Origin: Metabacillus halosaccharovorans
Lineage (GTDB): Bacteria > Bacillota > Bacilli > Bacillales > Bacillaceae
Length of the DNA stretch: 64,000 nucleotides
Direction: 5' to 3'
Assembly (NCBI RefSeq): GCF_002019635.1
Contig: NZ_KV917372.1
Coordinates: 1,922,001-1,986,000, forward strand
The notes under the pieces were generated by a model, which saw only the letters and a list, made by a program, of their open reading frames with translations, made no database searches and was not told where the DNA came from. The translations under genes were made by a program, and so were the position numbers. Shown in pieces: positions 28,387-37,106 of this stretch (the stretch's first letter is position 1; the number at the start of each line of letters is the position of its first letter).

Positions 28387-29364
28387 TTAAAATAAGGCAT
28401 TATCTTTATTGCGCAAACGAACGAGCCAGTTCGATAATATGACAAGAACAAATCCAACAATTGACTGATATAATCCAGCTGCAGCTGACATACCAATATC
28501 ACCAAGCTGCATTAATCCTCGATATACGTATGTGTCTATAACATTTGTTGTTTCATAGATAGCACCTGAGTTCATCGGTACTTGATAGAATAAACCGAAA
28601 TCAGAATAAAAAATACGGCCGATAGCAAGCAATGTCATCATCACAATAACAGGCATTATATTCGGAATTGAGATGTTCCAAATTTGTTGTATTTTTGAAG
28701 CTCCATCTAATTGGGCCGCTTCATAATACTCTTGGTCAATTCCAACAATGGCTGCTAAGAAAATGACACATAAAAATCCTACGCCTTTCCACACATTGAT
28801 AATGGTTAAAATATATGGCCAATATTTCGCTTCAAAATACCAGGCAATTTCTTCTAACCCTAACATTGGTAATAGTGTTTTGTTAAAGAAACCAACGTCA
28901 ACACTTAAGAAGGATAAACCTAGGTAACTGACAATAACCATTGAAATTAAGAAGGGAAGGAGAATGATGCTTTGATAAAAACTTTTGAAAAACTTGTTTT
29001 TAATTTCGTTCAGCATGATGGCAACAACGAGCGCGATAACAGTATTTAAAATAATAAATCCACCATTATATAGGATGGTATTTCTTGTAATAATATAAGC
29101 ATCTTGTGTACTAAATAAATACTCAAAGTTTTTAAATCCGATCCAATCACTTGCAAAAATCCCAACCGAGTAATTGATGTCTTTAAATGCAATGACTAAA
29201 CCTGCCATTGGCATATAGTTATTTATTAGCAAATAAATAAAGCCAGGTAGGATCATGATAAAAAGTGGCAAATACCTTTTTAATTTTTTTATTTTCGATG
29301 TTGTTTTCTGTTTGGGAACTACCTGTACCTCAGTTTCTAACGACTTGACTGATGCTTGTGACAT
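28387..29364 (-). CDS. Sugar ABC transporter permease (LplB/YteP type)
   Basis: MalF-like partner permease, 325 residues, with a roughly 30-residue Lys-rich cytoplasmic N-terminus and six membrane spans. The EAA loop is YYEAAQLDGASKIQQIWNIS followed by IPNIMPV, and the C-terminal SNWLVRLRNKDNALF is typical of LplB/YteP. AAGGGGGA precedes the ATG. It sits between the binding protein and the second permease. These importers carry rhamnogalacturonan or other plant oligosaccharides. Confidence 0.95.
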   Translation of the reverse strand: MSQASVKSLETEVQVVPKQKTTSKIKKLKRYLPLFIMILPGFIYLLINNYMPMAGLVIAFKDINYSVGIFASDWIGFKNFEYLFSTQDAYIITRNTILYNGGFIILNTVIALVVAIMLNEIKNKFFKSFYQSIILLPFLISMVIVSYLGLSFLSVDVGFFNKTLLPMLGLEEIAWYFEAKYWPYILTIINVWKGVGFLCVIFLAAIVGIDQEYYEAAQLDGASKIQQIWNISIPNIMPVIVMMTLLAIGRIFYSDFGLFYQVPMNSGAIYETTNVIDTYVYRGLMQLGDIGMSAAAGLYQSIVGFVLVILSNWLVRLRNKDNALF

Positions 29365-29505
29365 TTCAATCCCCCTTATTTAAAATGATTTACTAACATT
29401 CAGGCTTCCTCTCCTTATGTCAAACTGATAGAAAAACAGAAAAGGAAATGGTAAAATTTTCATCAACTTAATTAGAATAGTATTAAGTCGATGCCTTTGT
29501 TTATG

Positions 29506-29543
29506 AATAAGGAGAACTAGTGCACTTGCTAGCTCTCCTTATT
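29506..29543 (-). terminator. Stem-loop after the binding-protein gene
   Basis: AATAAGGAGA..CTAG pairs with CTAG..TCTCCTTATT (29506-29520 / 29529-29543). It lies 13 nt past the binding-protein stop. It lacks a U-run, so it probably protects the binding-protein mRNA 3' end or acts as a partial terminator. Confidence 0.55.
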
Positions 29544-29555
29544 TGCCCTCCATCA

Positions 29556-31022
29556 TTATTTACTAGCTTCCCACTCATCAAATTGCTTTTGTTTTTCAGC
29601 AATAATTTTGTCTAGTCCAGCTGATTTTAGTTTTTCATTAAAATCAGAAAGGCTTTTTTCTGGATCTAATGTACCAGACTCTATTCCTCTTCTAAACTCG
29701 GTTACAACGTTTGACGCAGCAGCAATTTCTGTTTTTACAGGATCTGGATTAAAAGTAAACCCAAATGCAGGAGAGATAATCCCAGAGTCATTAAACTCAC
29801 TCATTTCCTCCCAATAATCAGGTGAATTCCCAACCCAAGGATACGTTAAAGCGTTATTACCCATCATCCATGCATTGAACACATAACTAGATTCTGTAAC
29901 ACCTTCAGGCAATTGGATTGTCCCCTCTTCATTTACTTCGTAATGCTTCCCTTCAATACCATTCGCTAATAAATTCATGACATCAGCATCAGTGTATAGG
30001 AGGTTTAAAAATTCCATTGTTTTTTCTTTATTTCGTGTATTTTTTGAAATAGATAAATTAAATCCTGTTGATGCAGTTGTATAAATGAAAGGTTCGGATA
30101 ATTCTACTACTACCATTTCAGTACCAGCAAGTATGGACTCTTGAACATCATATCCTGGTTTTAAATTATTAAAATAACCAAACCCTTTACCAGCTGCAAC
30201 GACATTAACTGATGCCTCTGTAGAAGTTGCCGCATCTTTTAAAATATAGCCTTTTTGATACCACTCTCTTACTAGTTCAACATTTTCAATGTATTCAGGC
30301 TGTTCGAACAAGTTAACTATTTTTCCAGAATCATCAAAACGCATAACTCCTAGAGATTCGCCAAGTTCATCATATATTCCACCAGTCATTGAATATACAG
30401 GAGTCTGAGAAGTGTTAACCAACGGAGTCAATGTAGGTTCATTTTCCTTGACAATCGCGAACACTTCCCCTAAATCTTTCCAGTCTTTGATTTGAGTAAC
30501 ATCTATATTATATTTATCAAGAATATCTTTTCTCATCGCAATACCATAATTTGCTGACCAGTCACGAACACTTGGAATCCCATAAATATTTCCGTTAACC
30601 TTATTACCTTCTAAAATATGTTCTGGCATTGTTTCCAAAATTCCTTGACCATGCGATTCAAGCAAGTCATCTAAAGGCAGATATTGTCCTTTAATCGCAT
30701 TTGTGTTATATCCATAAAATGATGATGAAAGAATCAGATCTAATTGCTCACTACCTGTTAATAACAAGTTTGATTGTTCCTGCCATGCACCAGCACTAAT
30801 TGGCATTAGTTTAACAGTTGCATTAATCTTTTCTTTGGCAATTTTGCTAATTCCCTCTTGAACTGACTCAATATCTTGAATGTTCGAAAAATTCATGTAA
30901 GCCATTACGACTTCGTATGTGCCATCCTCGGTTGATTTTGTGCTGCTTTCTTCATTAGAACACCCTACCATCACTAATGCGGCCACTAATAGAAGAACTA
31001 GCATTTTAGACATTTTCTTCAT
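29556..31022 (-). CDS. Oligosaccharide ABC solute-binding lipoprotein (LplA/YtcQ type)
   Basis: Large extracellular binding lipoprotein of the LplA/YtcQ class, about 488 residues. Start MKKMSKMLV (ATG 31022) is chosen because AAAGGGGG lies eight bases ahead; an upstream in-frame start would use the ribosome-site region. The lipobox MVGC is followed by SNEESSTKSTEDG and the binding-protein domain (YGIPSVRDWSANYGIAMRKD, NISKNTRNKEKTMEFLNLLY-like stretch, WVGNSPDYWEEMSEFN). First gene of the rhamnoside operon, downstream of its YesN/YesM pair, with a cre-like palindrome 38 bp upstream. Confidence 0.92.
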   Translation of the reverse strand: MKKMSKMLVLLLVAALVMVGCSNEESSTKSTEDGTYEVVMAYMNFSNIQDIESVQEGISKIAKEKINATVKLMPISAGAWQEQSNLLLTGSEQLDLILSSSFYGYNTNAIKGQYLPLDDLLESHGQGILETMPEHILEGNKVNGNIYGIPSVRDWSANYGIAMRKDILDKYNIDVTQIKDWKDLGEVFAIVKENEPTLTPLVNTSQTPVYSMTGGIYDELGESLGVMRFDDSGKIVNLFEQPEYIENVELVREWYQKGYILKDAATSTEASVNVVAAGKGFGYFNNLKPGYDVQESILAGTEMVVVELSEPFIYTTASTGFNLSISKNTRNKEKTMEFLNLLYTDADVMNLLANGIEGKHYEVNEEGTIQLPEGVTESSYVFNAWMMGNNALTYPWVGNSPDYWEEMSEFNDSGIISPAFGFTFNPDPVKTEIAAASNVVTEFRRGIESGTLDPEKSLSDFNEKLKSAGLDKIIAEKQKQFDEWEASK

Positions 31023-31059
31023 TTGTTTCTTTCCCCCTTTGTTTTTACAACTCTTACAC

Positions 31060-31097
31060 AAAATTGTAAGCGCTTAAATATAAACGCTTACAATTTT
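31060..31097. promoter_or_regulatory. Long palindrome containing overlapping cre-like sites
   Basis: AAAATTGTAAGCG (31060-31072) and CGCTTACAATTTT (31085-31097) form a 13-bp perfect inverted repeat around a 12-bp centre. Each arm edge reads as a cre: TGTAAGCGCTTAAA on one side and TATAAACGCTTACA on the other. It sits 38-75 bp upstream of the binding-protein ATG, a good place for CcpA or a LacI-type repressor; as RNA it would fold into a hairpin. Confidence 0.6.
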
Positions 31098-31114
31098 GTT
31101 ATATTTATATTTTA

Positions 31115-31137
31115 AGGTGAATAATCAATATTCACCT
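31115..31137 (-). terminator. Probable terminator of the YesM/YesN operon
   Basis: AGGTGAATA / TATTCACCT, nine-bp arms with loop ATCAA, 27 nt past the regulator stop and followed on the minus strand by an AT-rich run. A weak U-tract lowers confidence. Confidence 0.45.
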
Positions 31138-31163
31138 ACCAAAAATACGACTAGTTAATTTCA

Positions 31164-32792
31164 CTATTCCGACTTTTCTAGACGCGACTTTTCTTTTCTA
31201 TACTCAACAGGTGTTGCATGAACCATTTTTTTGAAAATCGTTGAAAAATAAGAAAAATTAGAATACCCTGCTTTAAGTGCAACTTCACTTACAGGAAGGT
31301 CTGATTCTTCTAATAATTTCTTTGCATATTCTAATCGCTGATGCTGCATGAAATCTGAAATAGATAATCCTGTTTGTTTTTTGAATACTCTTGTTAAATA
31401 ATCCGGATTTAAATAAACATGATTCGCAATATCTTGGCGGGACAATCGCTGTTCGCCAAGATTATTGTTGATAAAATGAATAACCTTTTCTACGACACAA
31501 CCCTTATCCTGTGGAGACTGCATTTTATTTGCGACAACATCCACGATATAAAGTACCCATTCTTCAAGTGAACATAATGAGCGCAAAATCTTCTCAGGGG
31601 TTTCAATCAACATCTTATTTGAAAAAACTTCATTTGCTAGAACCCCTTTTTCTTGTAACACATAGAAAATAATTTGAAGGAAATCTTGATAAAATAAATA
31701 AAGTGAATGTGCAGTAATTTTACGCTCTTCCTTTTTCCACACAAGGAAATACTCACAAATCTCTTCTTCAAATCTTTTAAAAGAACATTTCTTTAATAAA
31801 TAAATCCATGAGTCAACTGGAATAGGAGGAACATAGCAATCTCCTGTTACTATATTTCGATATTCAATTGTTTGATTTTTAAGGGTTACATTATTTCGAT
31901 TTATTTCTAGTAATTTAGCAACCATACTAACTACTTCCTGTATTTGAACTTGTGTACCGATATAACAACATAACTCACATGAAAAAAACGTTGAAAATTT
32001 TGAAATAAACTCATTACATTTCTCGAAAAGATACGCTTTATTTATTGTACCTGTCTGTGGAAGTATCATTAATACTTGTCCACGATCTAGAGAGATAATC
32101 GGAAGATGGATGTCGATATCTTGATCCTCGACAGCTTCTTTTAGACCATTTTTCAAAGCATACTCTAACATTTTTTCATCTTTAATGGAAAGCTCTTTCT
32201 CTAAAGATTGTACATGAACAAGTATTGGTAAAAATACTTTGTATTTAGCATATGAAATATCGAATTTTTCCATATGCTGATTAATATCCGATAAAGAAGA
32301 TGGAACAACTTGTTCAATCAAATCTAACCAAAAACGCTCCTCAACCACAGTGCGGTGAGTTTTCTCAAATTTGAGATATGATTCATGTACTTTTTGCTCT
32401 TTTTGTACTTTATTAATCTTTTCAAATGCTTTTTCGACTTCATTTTCAAGTTCCCGATAATCTACAGGCTTTAATAAATAATTAAAGCTATTTAATTCAA
32501 GTGCTTTTTTTGCGTATGTAAAATCTGAATGACAGGTTAAAAAGATCGCCTCTGTTCTTGGATAGTTTTCTCGAACCCATTTTAGTAAATCTAGCCCTGA
32601 CCCTTTTGGCATTTCAATATCACATAAAAGAAGATCAATATCGTGTTTCATAAACATTTCTTGTGCTTTCGTCATACTGGTAGCAGTAAAAATGTTTGCT
32701 ATATTTAGATTTGCCCAATTTACACCAGCCTGAACTCCTCTAATAGAGTGAACTTCATCGTCAACAATTAACACTTGAAACTTTTCCATCAT
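31164..32792 (-). CDS. YesN-like AraC-type response regulator
   Basis: 542-residue activator: receiver domain (LIVDDEVHS; phospho-Asp in DLLLCDIEMPKG; LLKPVDY) over about residues 1-125, a long middle region, and a C-terminal AraC pair (SRQDIANHVYLNPDYLTRVF, VSEVALKAGYSNFSYFSTIF). Two ATG codons in tandem (32792, 32789) share one GGGGGA site, so the start is uncertain by one codon. It follows its kinase by 20 bp and lies directly upstream of the rhamnoside operon, its likely target. Confidence 0.93.
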   Translation of the reverse strand: MMEKFQVLIVDDEVHSIRGVQAGVNWANLNIANIFTATSMTKAQEMFMKHDIDLLLCDIEMPKGSGLDLLKWVRENYPRTEAIFLTCHSDFTYAKKALELNSFNYLLKPVDYRELENEVEKAFEKINKVQKEQKVHESYLKFEKTHRTVVEERFWLDLIEQVVPSSLSDINQHMEKFDISYAKYKVFLPILVHVQSLEKELSIKDEKMLEYALKNGLKEAVEDQDIDIHLPIISLDRGQVLMILPQTGTINKAYLFEKCNEFISKFSTFFSCELCCYIGTQVQIQEVVSMVAKLLEINRNNVTLKNQTIEYRNIVTGDCYVPPIPVDSWIYLLKKCSFKRFEEEICEYFLVWKKEERKITAHSLYLFYQDFLQIIFYVLQEKGVLANEVFSNKMLIETPEKILRSLCSLEEWVLYIVDVVANKMQSPQDKGCVVEKVIHFINNNLGEQRLSRQDIANHVYLNPDYLTRVFKKQTGLSISDFMQHQRLEYAKKLLEESDLPVSEVALKAGYSNFSYFSTIFKKMVHATPVEYRKEKSRLEKSE

Positions 32793-32812
32793 TGATCCCC
32801 CTATTCACCTAT

Positions 32813-34534
32813 TTACATGATTTCAATCGGCAATCTTATAATGACAGTTGCTCCTTTACCATGTTCATTTGAGAAATGAATGTCTGTTTGATCTTTATAT
32901 AACAAATTGAGTCTTCTTTTTATATTCCAGATACCAATACGTTCTCCTTCGTCAGTCATTAATACTTCATCATTTTCTAAACTATTTAACACTTCTTCAG
33001 GGAAGCCTTCCCCTGTATCTTGTACCTTTATTGAAATGAATTCATTATTTTCTTGTACAACTACTATTGAAATGTTTATTGGTTCATCCATAGTAAACGC
33101 ATGCTTGATTGAATTTTCAACCAAGGTTTGAATCACGAGCGGAGGTATTTTACACTCTGCTAACTCAGTAGGTGTTTGAATCGTGTATACAAACGAATCT
33201 GGGTAACGTAGCTGCTGAATTTTTAAATAGTTATCAGTATGCATGATTTCATCTTTTAAACGAACGAAATATGAATTACTTTTAAACATGAAACGGAAAT
33301 AATTTGCTAAACACTTTGCCATTTCTTGAATGACTGCATAATCCTTTACCGTTGCCAAATTATAGATAATATTTAACGAGTTAAGAAAAAAGTGTGGATT
33401 AATTTGTAGCTGTAAATGTTTTAATTCTGCTCGCTGATGATTCAATTTTTCTTCATAAATATTAATTTTTAAATCTTTTATTTCCGAGATCATATGGTTA
33501 AATGTTTCATTCAAAACGGCAAACTCTGTAGAACTATGCCTTCCGGGGAGTCTGATATCTAAGTCCCCCTTACGAAGTTTCTTCATCGCAAATACAAGTT
33601 GAGAAATTGGTTGAAGAAAAATCTTCCTCATGATAAACAAAAAGAATGATAAAAACAGGATGGAAATAAATATAAACACTGATGATATTTTATATAGAAA
33701 TGGTAATTGTTCTAGAATCTTGCTTTCTGGTATGAGCGCAAATAAATAGAAATCACCTTTATTCGAATGCTCCTTCATGACAATAAACGGTTCGTCATCA
33801 CCTGAAACCGCATACATATTTTTCTTGAATGAAATATCGATCCCTTCCTTTTCTACGAACGGTTTACTTGTTAAAGGTTCAAATGAAGAATTCGCTATTA
33901 AAGCCCTACCCGTGTCGCCAAAATCAAGATGCTTAAAAGGTATGATTAACTTGTCAATATCAACCCAAGCACCCACATAAATATTTTCATTTTTAATATA
34001 GTACAAAAGATAATTCCGATCCTTCCCTTCTAGTATTCTCCAATGACCATATTGAAGTGGTTCTGGCTTTGTTCTTATAAATTGTAAAATTTCATCCTTA
34101 GCTGAGTCTCTTTCCAATAAATCACTTCCAAATGTTTGTGTATTTAAAAAGTCATCATAAGCACTTGTGTACACAAAAACAGAATCGATAGCTCCGTAAA
34201 AATCCGCATTAGAGTGTAAGGTATTATTCAAACGAAGTTTTGCTTGAAGAAACTCATTAAAATCATGTTGCTCTCTCGATTGATAATAAGCTAGATCACT
34301 GTTATCTTGAGAAAGTTGATACAGATATTTTTCAACTATTTCCAGGTTTCGATCAATTTCACCCATATATATATTCAGCATATTTTTATTCGATTGAGCT
34401 ACTTGGTTACGGATAACAGATACTGAATAATATTGATTAACAACTAAGACGATGAGAAGCGGCCCAATTACTGCAAAAACTGCCAAGAATAGCTTAAAAA
34501 GTAAGGAGTTAAAGACTGGTTTTATCTTTCGCAT
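32813..34534 (-). CDS. YesM-like sensor histidine kinase
   Basis: 573-residue membrane kinase. TM1 near residues 11-30, extracellular sensor to about 280, TM2 about 285-305, HAMP (LQPISQLVFAMKKLRKGDLD), His-box LQLQINPHFFLNSLNIIYNL and ATPase motifs (PPLVIQTLVENSIKHAF, DTGEGF, GIGIWNIKRRL-like). Partner regulator downstream. The promoter TTAGAA-17-TATAAT is seen at 34607-34635. Likely senses a product of rhamnoside or pectin breakdown; ligand unknown. Confidence 0.93.
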   Translation of the reverse strand: MRKIKPVFNSLLFKLFLAVFAVIGPLLIVLVVNQYYSVSVIRNQVAQSNKNMLNIYMGEIDRNLEIVEKYLYQLSQDNSDLAYYQSREQHDFNEFLQAKLRLNNTLHSNADFYGAIDSVFVYTSAYDDFLNTQTFGSDLLERDSAKDEILQFIRTKPEPLQYGHWRILEGKDRNYLLYYIKNENIYVGAWVDIDKLIIPFKHLDFGDTGRALIANSSFEPLTSKPFVEKEGIDISFKKNMYAVSGDDEPFIVMKEHSNKGDFYLFALIPESKILEQLPFLYKISSVFIFISILFLSFFLFIMRKIFLQPISQLVFAMKKLRKGDLDIRLPGRHSSTEFAVLNETFNHMISEIKDLKINIYEEKLNHQRAELKHLQLQINPHFFLNSLNIIYNLATVKDYAVIQEMAKCLANYFRFMFKSNSYFVRLKDEIMHTDNYLKIQQLRYPDSFVYTIQTPTELAECKIPPLVIQTLVENSIKHAFTMDEPINISIVVVQENNEFISIKVQDTGEGFPEEVLNSLENDEVLMTDEGERIGIWNIKRRLNLLYKDQTDIHFSNEHGKGATVIIRLPIEIM

Positions 34535-34606
34535 TGCTTATGCCCCCGAGTAATAGAATCTAACCCAAACAAGGTAAAAATACCCATGGATAACTGAGTA
34601 TTTTTT

Positions 34607-34635
34607 ATTATACACTAATTGACAAAATTTTCTAA
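34607..34635 (-). promoter_or_regulatory. Sigma-A-like promoter for the YesM/YesN pair
   Basis: Minus strand TTAGAA (34630-34635), 17 bp, TATAAT (34607-34612), about 70 bp upstream of the kinase ATG. Confidence 0.55.
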
Positions 34636-34754
34636 CAATTACTTAAAAACTTATCCTTAAAAGAACTTAAATCTTATAAATTTTTTTATATAAATAGATT
34701 TATTTTTTTATATTATATAACACTTAAATTATTACACTCAACAAAATTTCCATT

Positions 34755-34789
34755 TTTTTAGTTATTATAATATAAATAATAACTAAAAA
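34755..34789. repeat. 14-bp inverted repeat in divergent promoter region
   Basis: TTTTTAGTTATTAT (34755-34768) and ATAATAACTAAAAA (34776-34789). It contains TTAGTT/AACTAA half-sites, the same core as the 18-bp repeats at 55.3 kb, but in the opposite order. It lies about 27 bp upstream of the -35 of the nucleoside-hydrolase-like gene and could be an operator for the LacI paralogue downstream. Confidence 0.45.
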
Positions 34790-34815
34790 TATGTGATTTT
34801 AACTAATTTTTTTTA

Positions 34816-34844
34816 TTGAATACACTTACATTCGCTGTTAAAAT
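34816..34844 (+). promoter_or_regulatory. Sigma-A promoter of the nucleoside-hydrolase-like gene
   Basis: TTGAAT (34816-34821), 17 bp, TAAAAT (34839-34844), about 35 bp before the ATG, with AAAGGGGG between. Confidence 0.6.
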
Positions 34845-34878
34845 TTATATATATCGTACTCTAAAGGGGGATTTATCT

Positions 34879-35838
34879 ATGAAACATCCATTTGATATTC
34901 CTGAATCTAAGAAAATTCGTTTAATTATTAATACGGATGCTAAAAATGAAGCCGATGATCAATTTGCTATTGTGCACGCATTATTAACACCTCGTTTTAA
35001 AATTGATGGAATAATAGCTGCCCATTTCGGTAAACACCGAACAGAATATTCTATGGTAGAAAGCTATGAAGAAGTGATCAAGGTTTTAGATATTATGAAC
35101 CTTCGAGACGAGGTAGATGTGTATAAAGGAGCAGTAAATGCAATGCCTGATGAAGAGACGCCTCAATTATCAGAAGGTGCTGATTTCATTATCCGTGAAG
35201 CAATGAAGGATGATCCAAGTCCTTTATATGTTGCGTTCTTAGGGCCTGTCACTGATTTAGCAGCAGCCTACATGAAGGAACCTGCAATCGCAGACAAACT
35301 GACAGCACTTTGGATTGGCTGCGGTGCCTGGCCGGAAGGAGAATTTGAATTTAACTTAATGAATGATATCAATGCAGCAAATGTCATTTTCCGTTCACCT
35401 ATTCCATTATGGGTCATTCCACAAAACGTTTATAAGCTTATGCGTGTGAGCATTGCAGAATTAGCTGTTAATGTTAAACCTTACGGAGAAATTGGCGCAT
35501 ACCTGTATCAACAACTAATAGACTTCAACTTTGACATGGTAGATAAATATATTCCTAATATGATCGAACACGCTAAACAGGACGGTAAGGAAATTGATCC
35601 TAAAGATTTTGAAGGATGGCCAAAAGGCGAAATGTGGCATTTAGGAGACTCTCCAATCGTTAGTTTACTTTTGGATGATCATCAGTATGGATACGAGATG
35701 AAGCCTGCACCTAGAATAACTTCTGATATGCGATATGTTCATTATCAAAAAGAGCGCTTGATTCGTTGGTATCATTTTGTTGATTCTACTTTTACGTTAC
35801 AAGATATGTACGCTAAATTAAAATTACATTACGGATAA
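34879..35838 (+). CDS. Nucleoside-hydrolase-fold (IUNH-like) N-glycosidase family protein
   Basis: 319 residues with the inosine-uridine nucleoside hydrolase pattern, in variant form. The N-terminal calcium loop reads LIINTDAKNEADDQFAIVHALL instead of the usual DxDxGxDDxxA, with two extra residues and an Asn at the first position. VAFLGPVTDLAAAY and the NLMNDINAANVIF stretch match the family's second substrate block. Start ATG 34879 follows AAAGGGGG. It lies in front of the LacI gene on the same strand, in a carbohydrate region without purine genes, so a glycoside rather than a nucleoside may be the substrate. That is inference. Confidence 0.75.
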   Translation: MKHPFDIPESKKIRLIINTDAKNEADDQFAIVHALLTPRFKIDGIIAAHFGKHRTEYSMVESYEEVIKVLDIMNLRDEVDVYKGAVNAMPDEETPQLSEGADFIIREAMKDDPSPLYVAFLGPVTDLAAAYMKEPAIADKLTALWIGCGAWPEGEFEFNLMNDINAANVIFRSPIPLWVIPQNVYKLMRVSIAELAVNVKPYGEIGAYLYQQLIDFNFDMVDKYIPNMIEHAKQDGKEIDPKDFEGWPKGEMWHLGDSPIVSLLLDDHQYGYEMKPAPRITSDMRYVHYQKERLIRWYHFVDSTFTLQDMYAKLKLHYG

Positions 35839-35884
35839 TAACTACCCCTATTTCCTTTTCTGCAGGAAATAGGGGTAGTTATTA
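35835..35884. terminator. Very strong stem-loop terminator
   Basis: A 21-bp perfect stem (35835-35855 / 35864-35884) with loop TTTTCTGCA; core ACTACCCCTATTTCC. It overlaps the stop codon of the nucleoside-hydrolase-like gene and isolates it from the LacI gene. Confidence 0.85.
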
Positions 35885-35931
35885 TTGGCAGTCTTCAAAC
35901 TAAACTCCCACTAAAACAATTTAACTTATGG

Positions 35932-35937
35932 TATAAT
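35932..35937 (+). promoter_or_regulatory. Extended -10 promoter of the first LacI gene
   Basis: TATGgTATAAT gives an extended -10 box; no clear -35. ACTAAA half-sites nearby (35899-35904 and 35969-35974 area) may be autoregulatory contacts. Confidence 0.45.
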
Positions 35938-35995
35938 TTAGGTTAAATAATTTATCTAACAAAATAGACTAAACTTTAAGTAGGTGTACCTTTTT

Positions 35996-37033
35996 ATGAA
36001 AATAGATGATATCGCTAAATTAGCAAACGTTTCTAAGTCTGCTGTTTCTTTAGCGTTAAACGGAAAACCTGGGGTGAGTCAAGAAACTCGTGACAAAATA
36101 TTAAAAATCGCCCATGATCATGGATATATCCCTCGCCCAATTATTAAGGCTGATCAGTATTTTCACTCACATTCAAAATTATTAAGATTTGTTGCATGTA
36201 CGAATGAAGGCATCGTTACAGAACAATATGAATCACTTCCATTTTTCACAGAATTAATTAACACTATTGAAAAGCAAATAAGTGCCAGCGGATATTCACT
36301 TATTGTTTCATCAATAAATATAGATAAACTGGATGAAGAAATATCCAGACTTGAGAGGGAACAAAAATCAGCCGGTATTTTGTTATTAGGTACTAACTTA
36401 AGACCGGAACAAATTAAACTTGTTTCTTCTATACAACCAAATTTAGTTGTATTAGATACTAATTTCGAAACATTAGATGTAAATTTTGTTGTAATGAACA
36501 ACGTTTACGGAGCTTATCAAGCAGGAAAATATTTAGTGGAATTAGGGCATCAAAATATTGGATATGTGGAATCACAAGCGAGAATGTACAACTTTGATAT
36601 GAGAAAAAAGGGATTTCTCCAAGCCATATCTGATAGTCATTTAAAAATTAATGATAATAATTTTTTCTCCATTTCACCAACTGTCATTTCGTCACAAGAG
36701 GTTTTTAAAGATAAAATAAAAAATCGTCTTAATCAATTACCTACGGCTTTGTTCTGTGAAGCTGATTATATGGCCATTAGTACGATAAAATCCTTAAGCG
36801 AACTAGGACTTAAGGTGCCAGAAGATATTTCAATTATCGGCTTCGATAATATTTTTGAATCTCAAGTTATCACTCCTGAGCTTACAACCATACATGTCAA
36901 AAAGGATAAAATAGCATTACTGGCGATTGAACAGTTAATTAGAGAAATTGACCACAATGATACAGATAAAATCAAAATTTTTGTTGATACAGATTTAATC
37001 ATAAGAAAGTCTTGTAAGGCTTTAGATGAATAA
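35996..37033 (+). CDS. LacI-family transcription regulator (paralogue A)
   Basis: 345 residues. N-terminal LacI helix-turn-helix and hinge (DDIAKLANVSKSAVSLALNG through HGYIPRP, residues 3-48), then the periplasmic-binding-protein-like effector domain (LRFVACTNEGIVTEQYESLP, GILLLGTNL, LGHQNIGYVES, FCEADYMAISTIKSL, IIGFDNIFESQVITPELTTI). ATG 35996 is chosen over an upstream GTG that overlaps the ribosome site. It is colinear, without gaps over nearly the whole length, with the LacI protein at 55580 (about two-thirds identical by eye). Convergent with the DUF4038-type glycosidase gene. Confidence 0.95.
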   Translation: MKIDDIAKLANVSKSAVSLALNGKPGVSQETRDKILKIAHDHGYIPRPIIKADQYFHSHSKLLRFVACTNEGIVTEQYESLPFFTELINTIEKQISASGYSLIVSSINIDKLDEEISRLEREQKSAGILLLGTNLRPEQIKLVSSIQPNLVVLDTNFETLDVNFVVMNNVYGAYQAGKYLVELGHQNIGYVESQARMYNFDMRKKGFLQAISDSHLKINDNNFFSISPTVISSQEVFKDKIKNRLNQLPTALFCEADYMAISTIKSLSELGLKVPEDISIIGFDNIFESQVITPELTTIHVKKDKIALLAIEQLIREIDHNDTDKIKIFVDTDLIIRKSCKALDE

Positions 37034-37046
37034 TGATAGAGAATGA

Positions 37047-37095
37047 AATAAGGAGGATGATTATATGGCCAATCCCATTAATCATCCTCCTTATT
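37047..37095. terminator. Bidirectional terminator, first copy of a duplicated element
   Basis: AATAAGGAGGATGATTA (37047-37063) pairs perfectly with 37079-37095. A shorter related hairpin follows the second LacI gene at 56750-56792. Confidence 0.8.
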
Positions 37096-37106
37096 ATATT
37101 CTCTAC

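Noticed and set aside
31060-31097. Rho-independent terminator for the YesN gene
   Set aside because: The smaller hairpin at 31115-31137 is nearer the stop codon, and this palindrome's cre-like arms and place just before the next ATG suit an operator better.
34879-35838. Ordinary purine/pyrimidine salvage nucleoside hydrolase
   Set aside because: The calcium-loop motif deviates and all neighbours are sugar genes, so I kept the fold-level call only.
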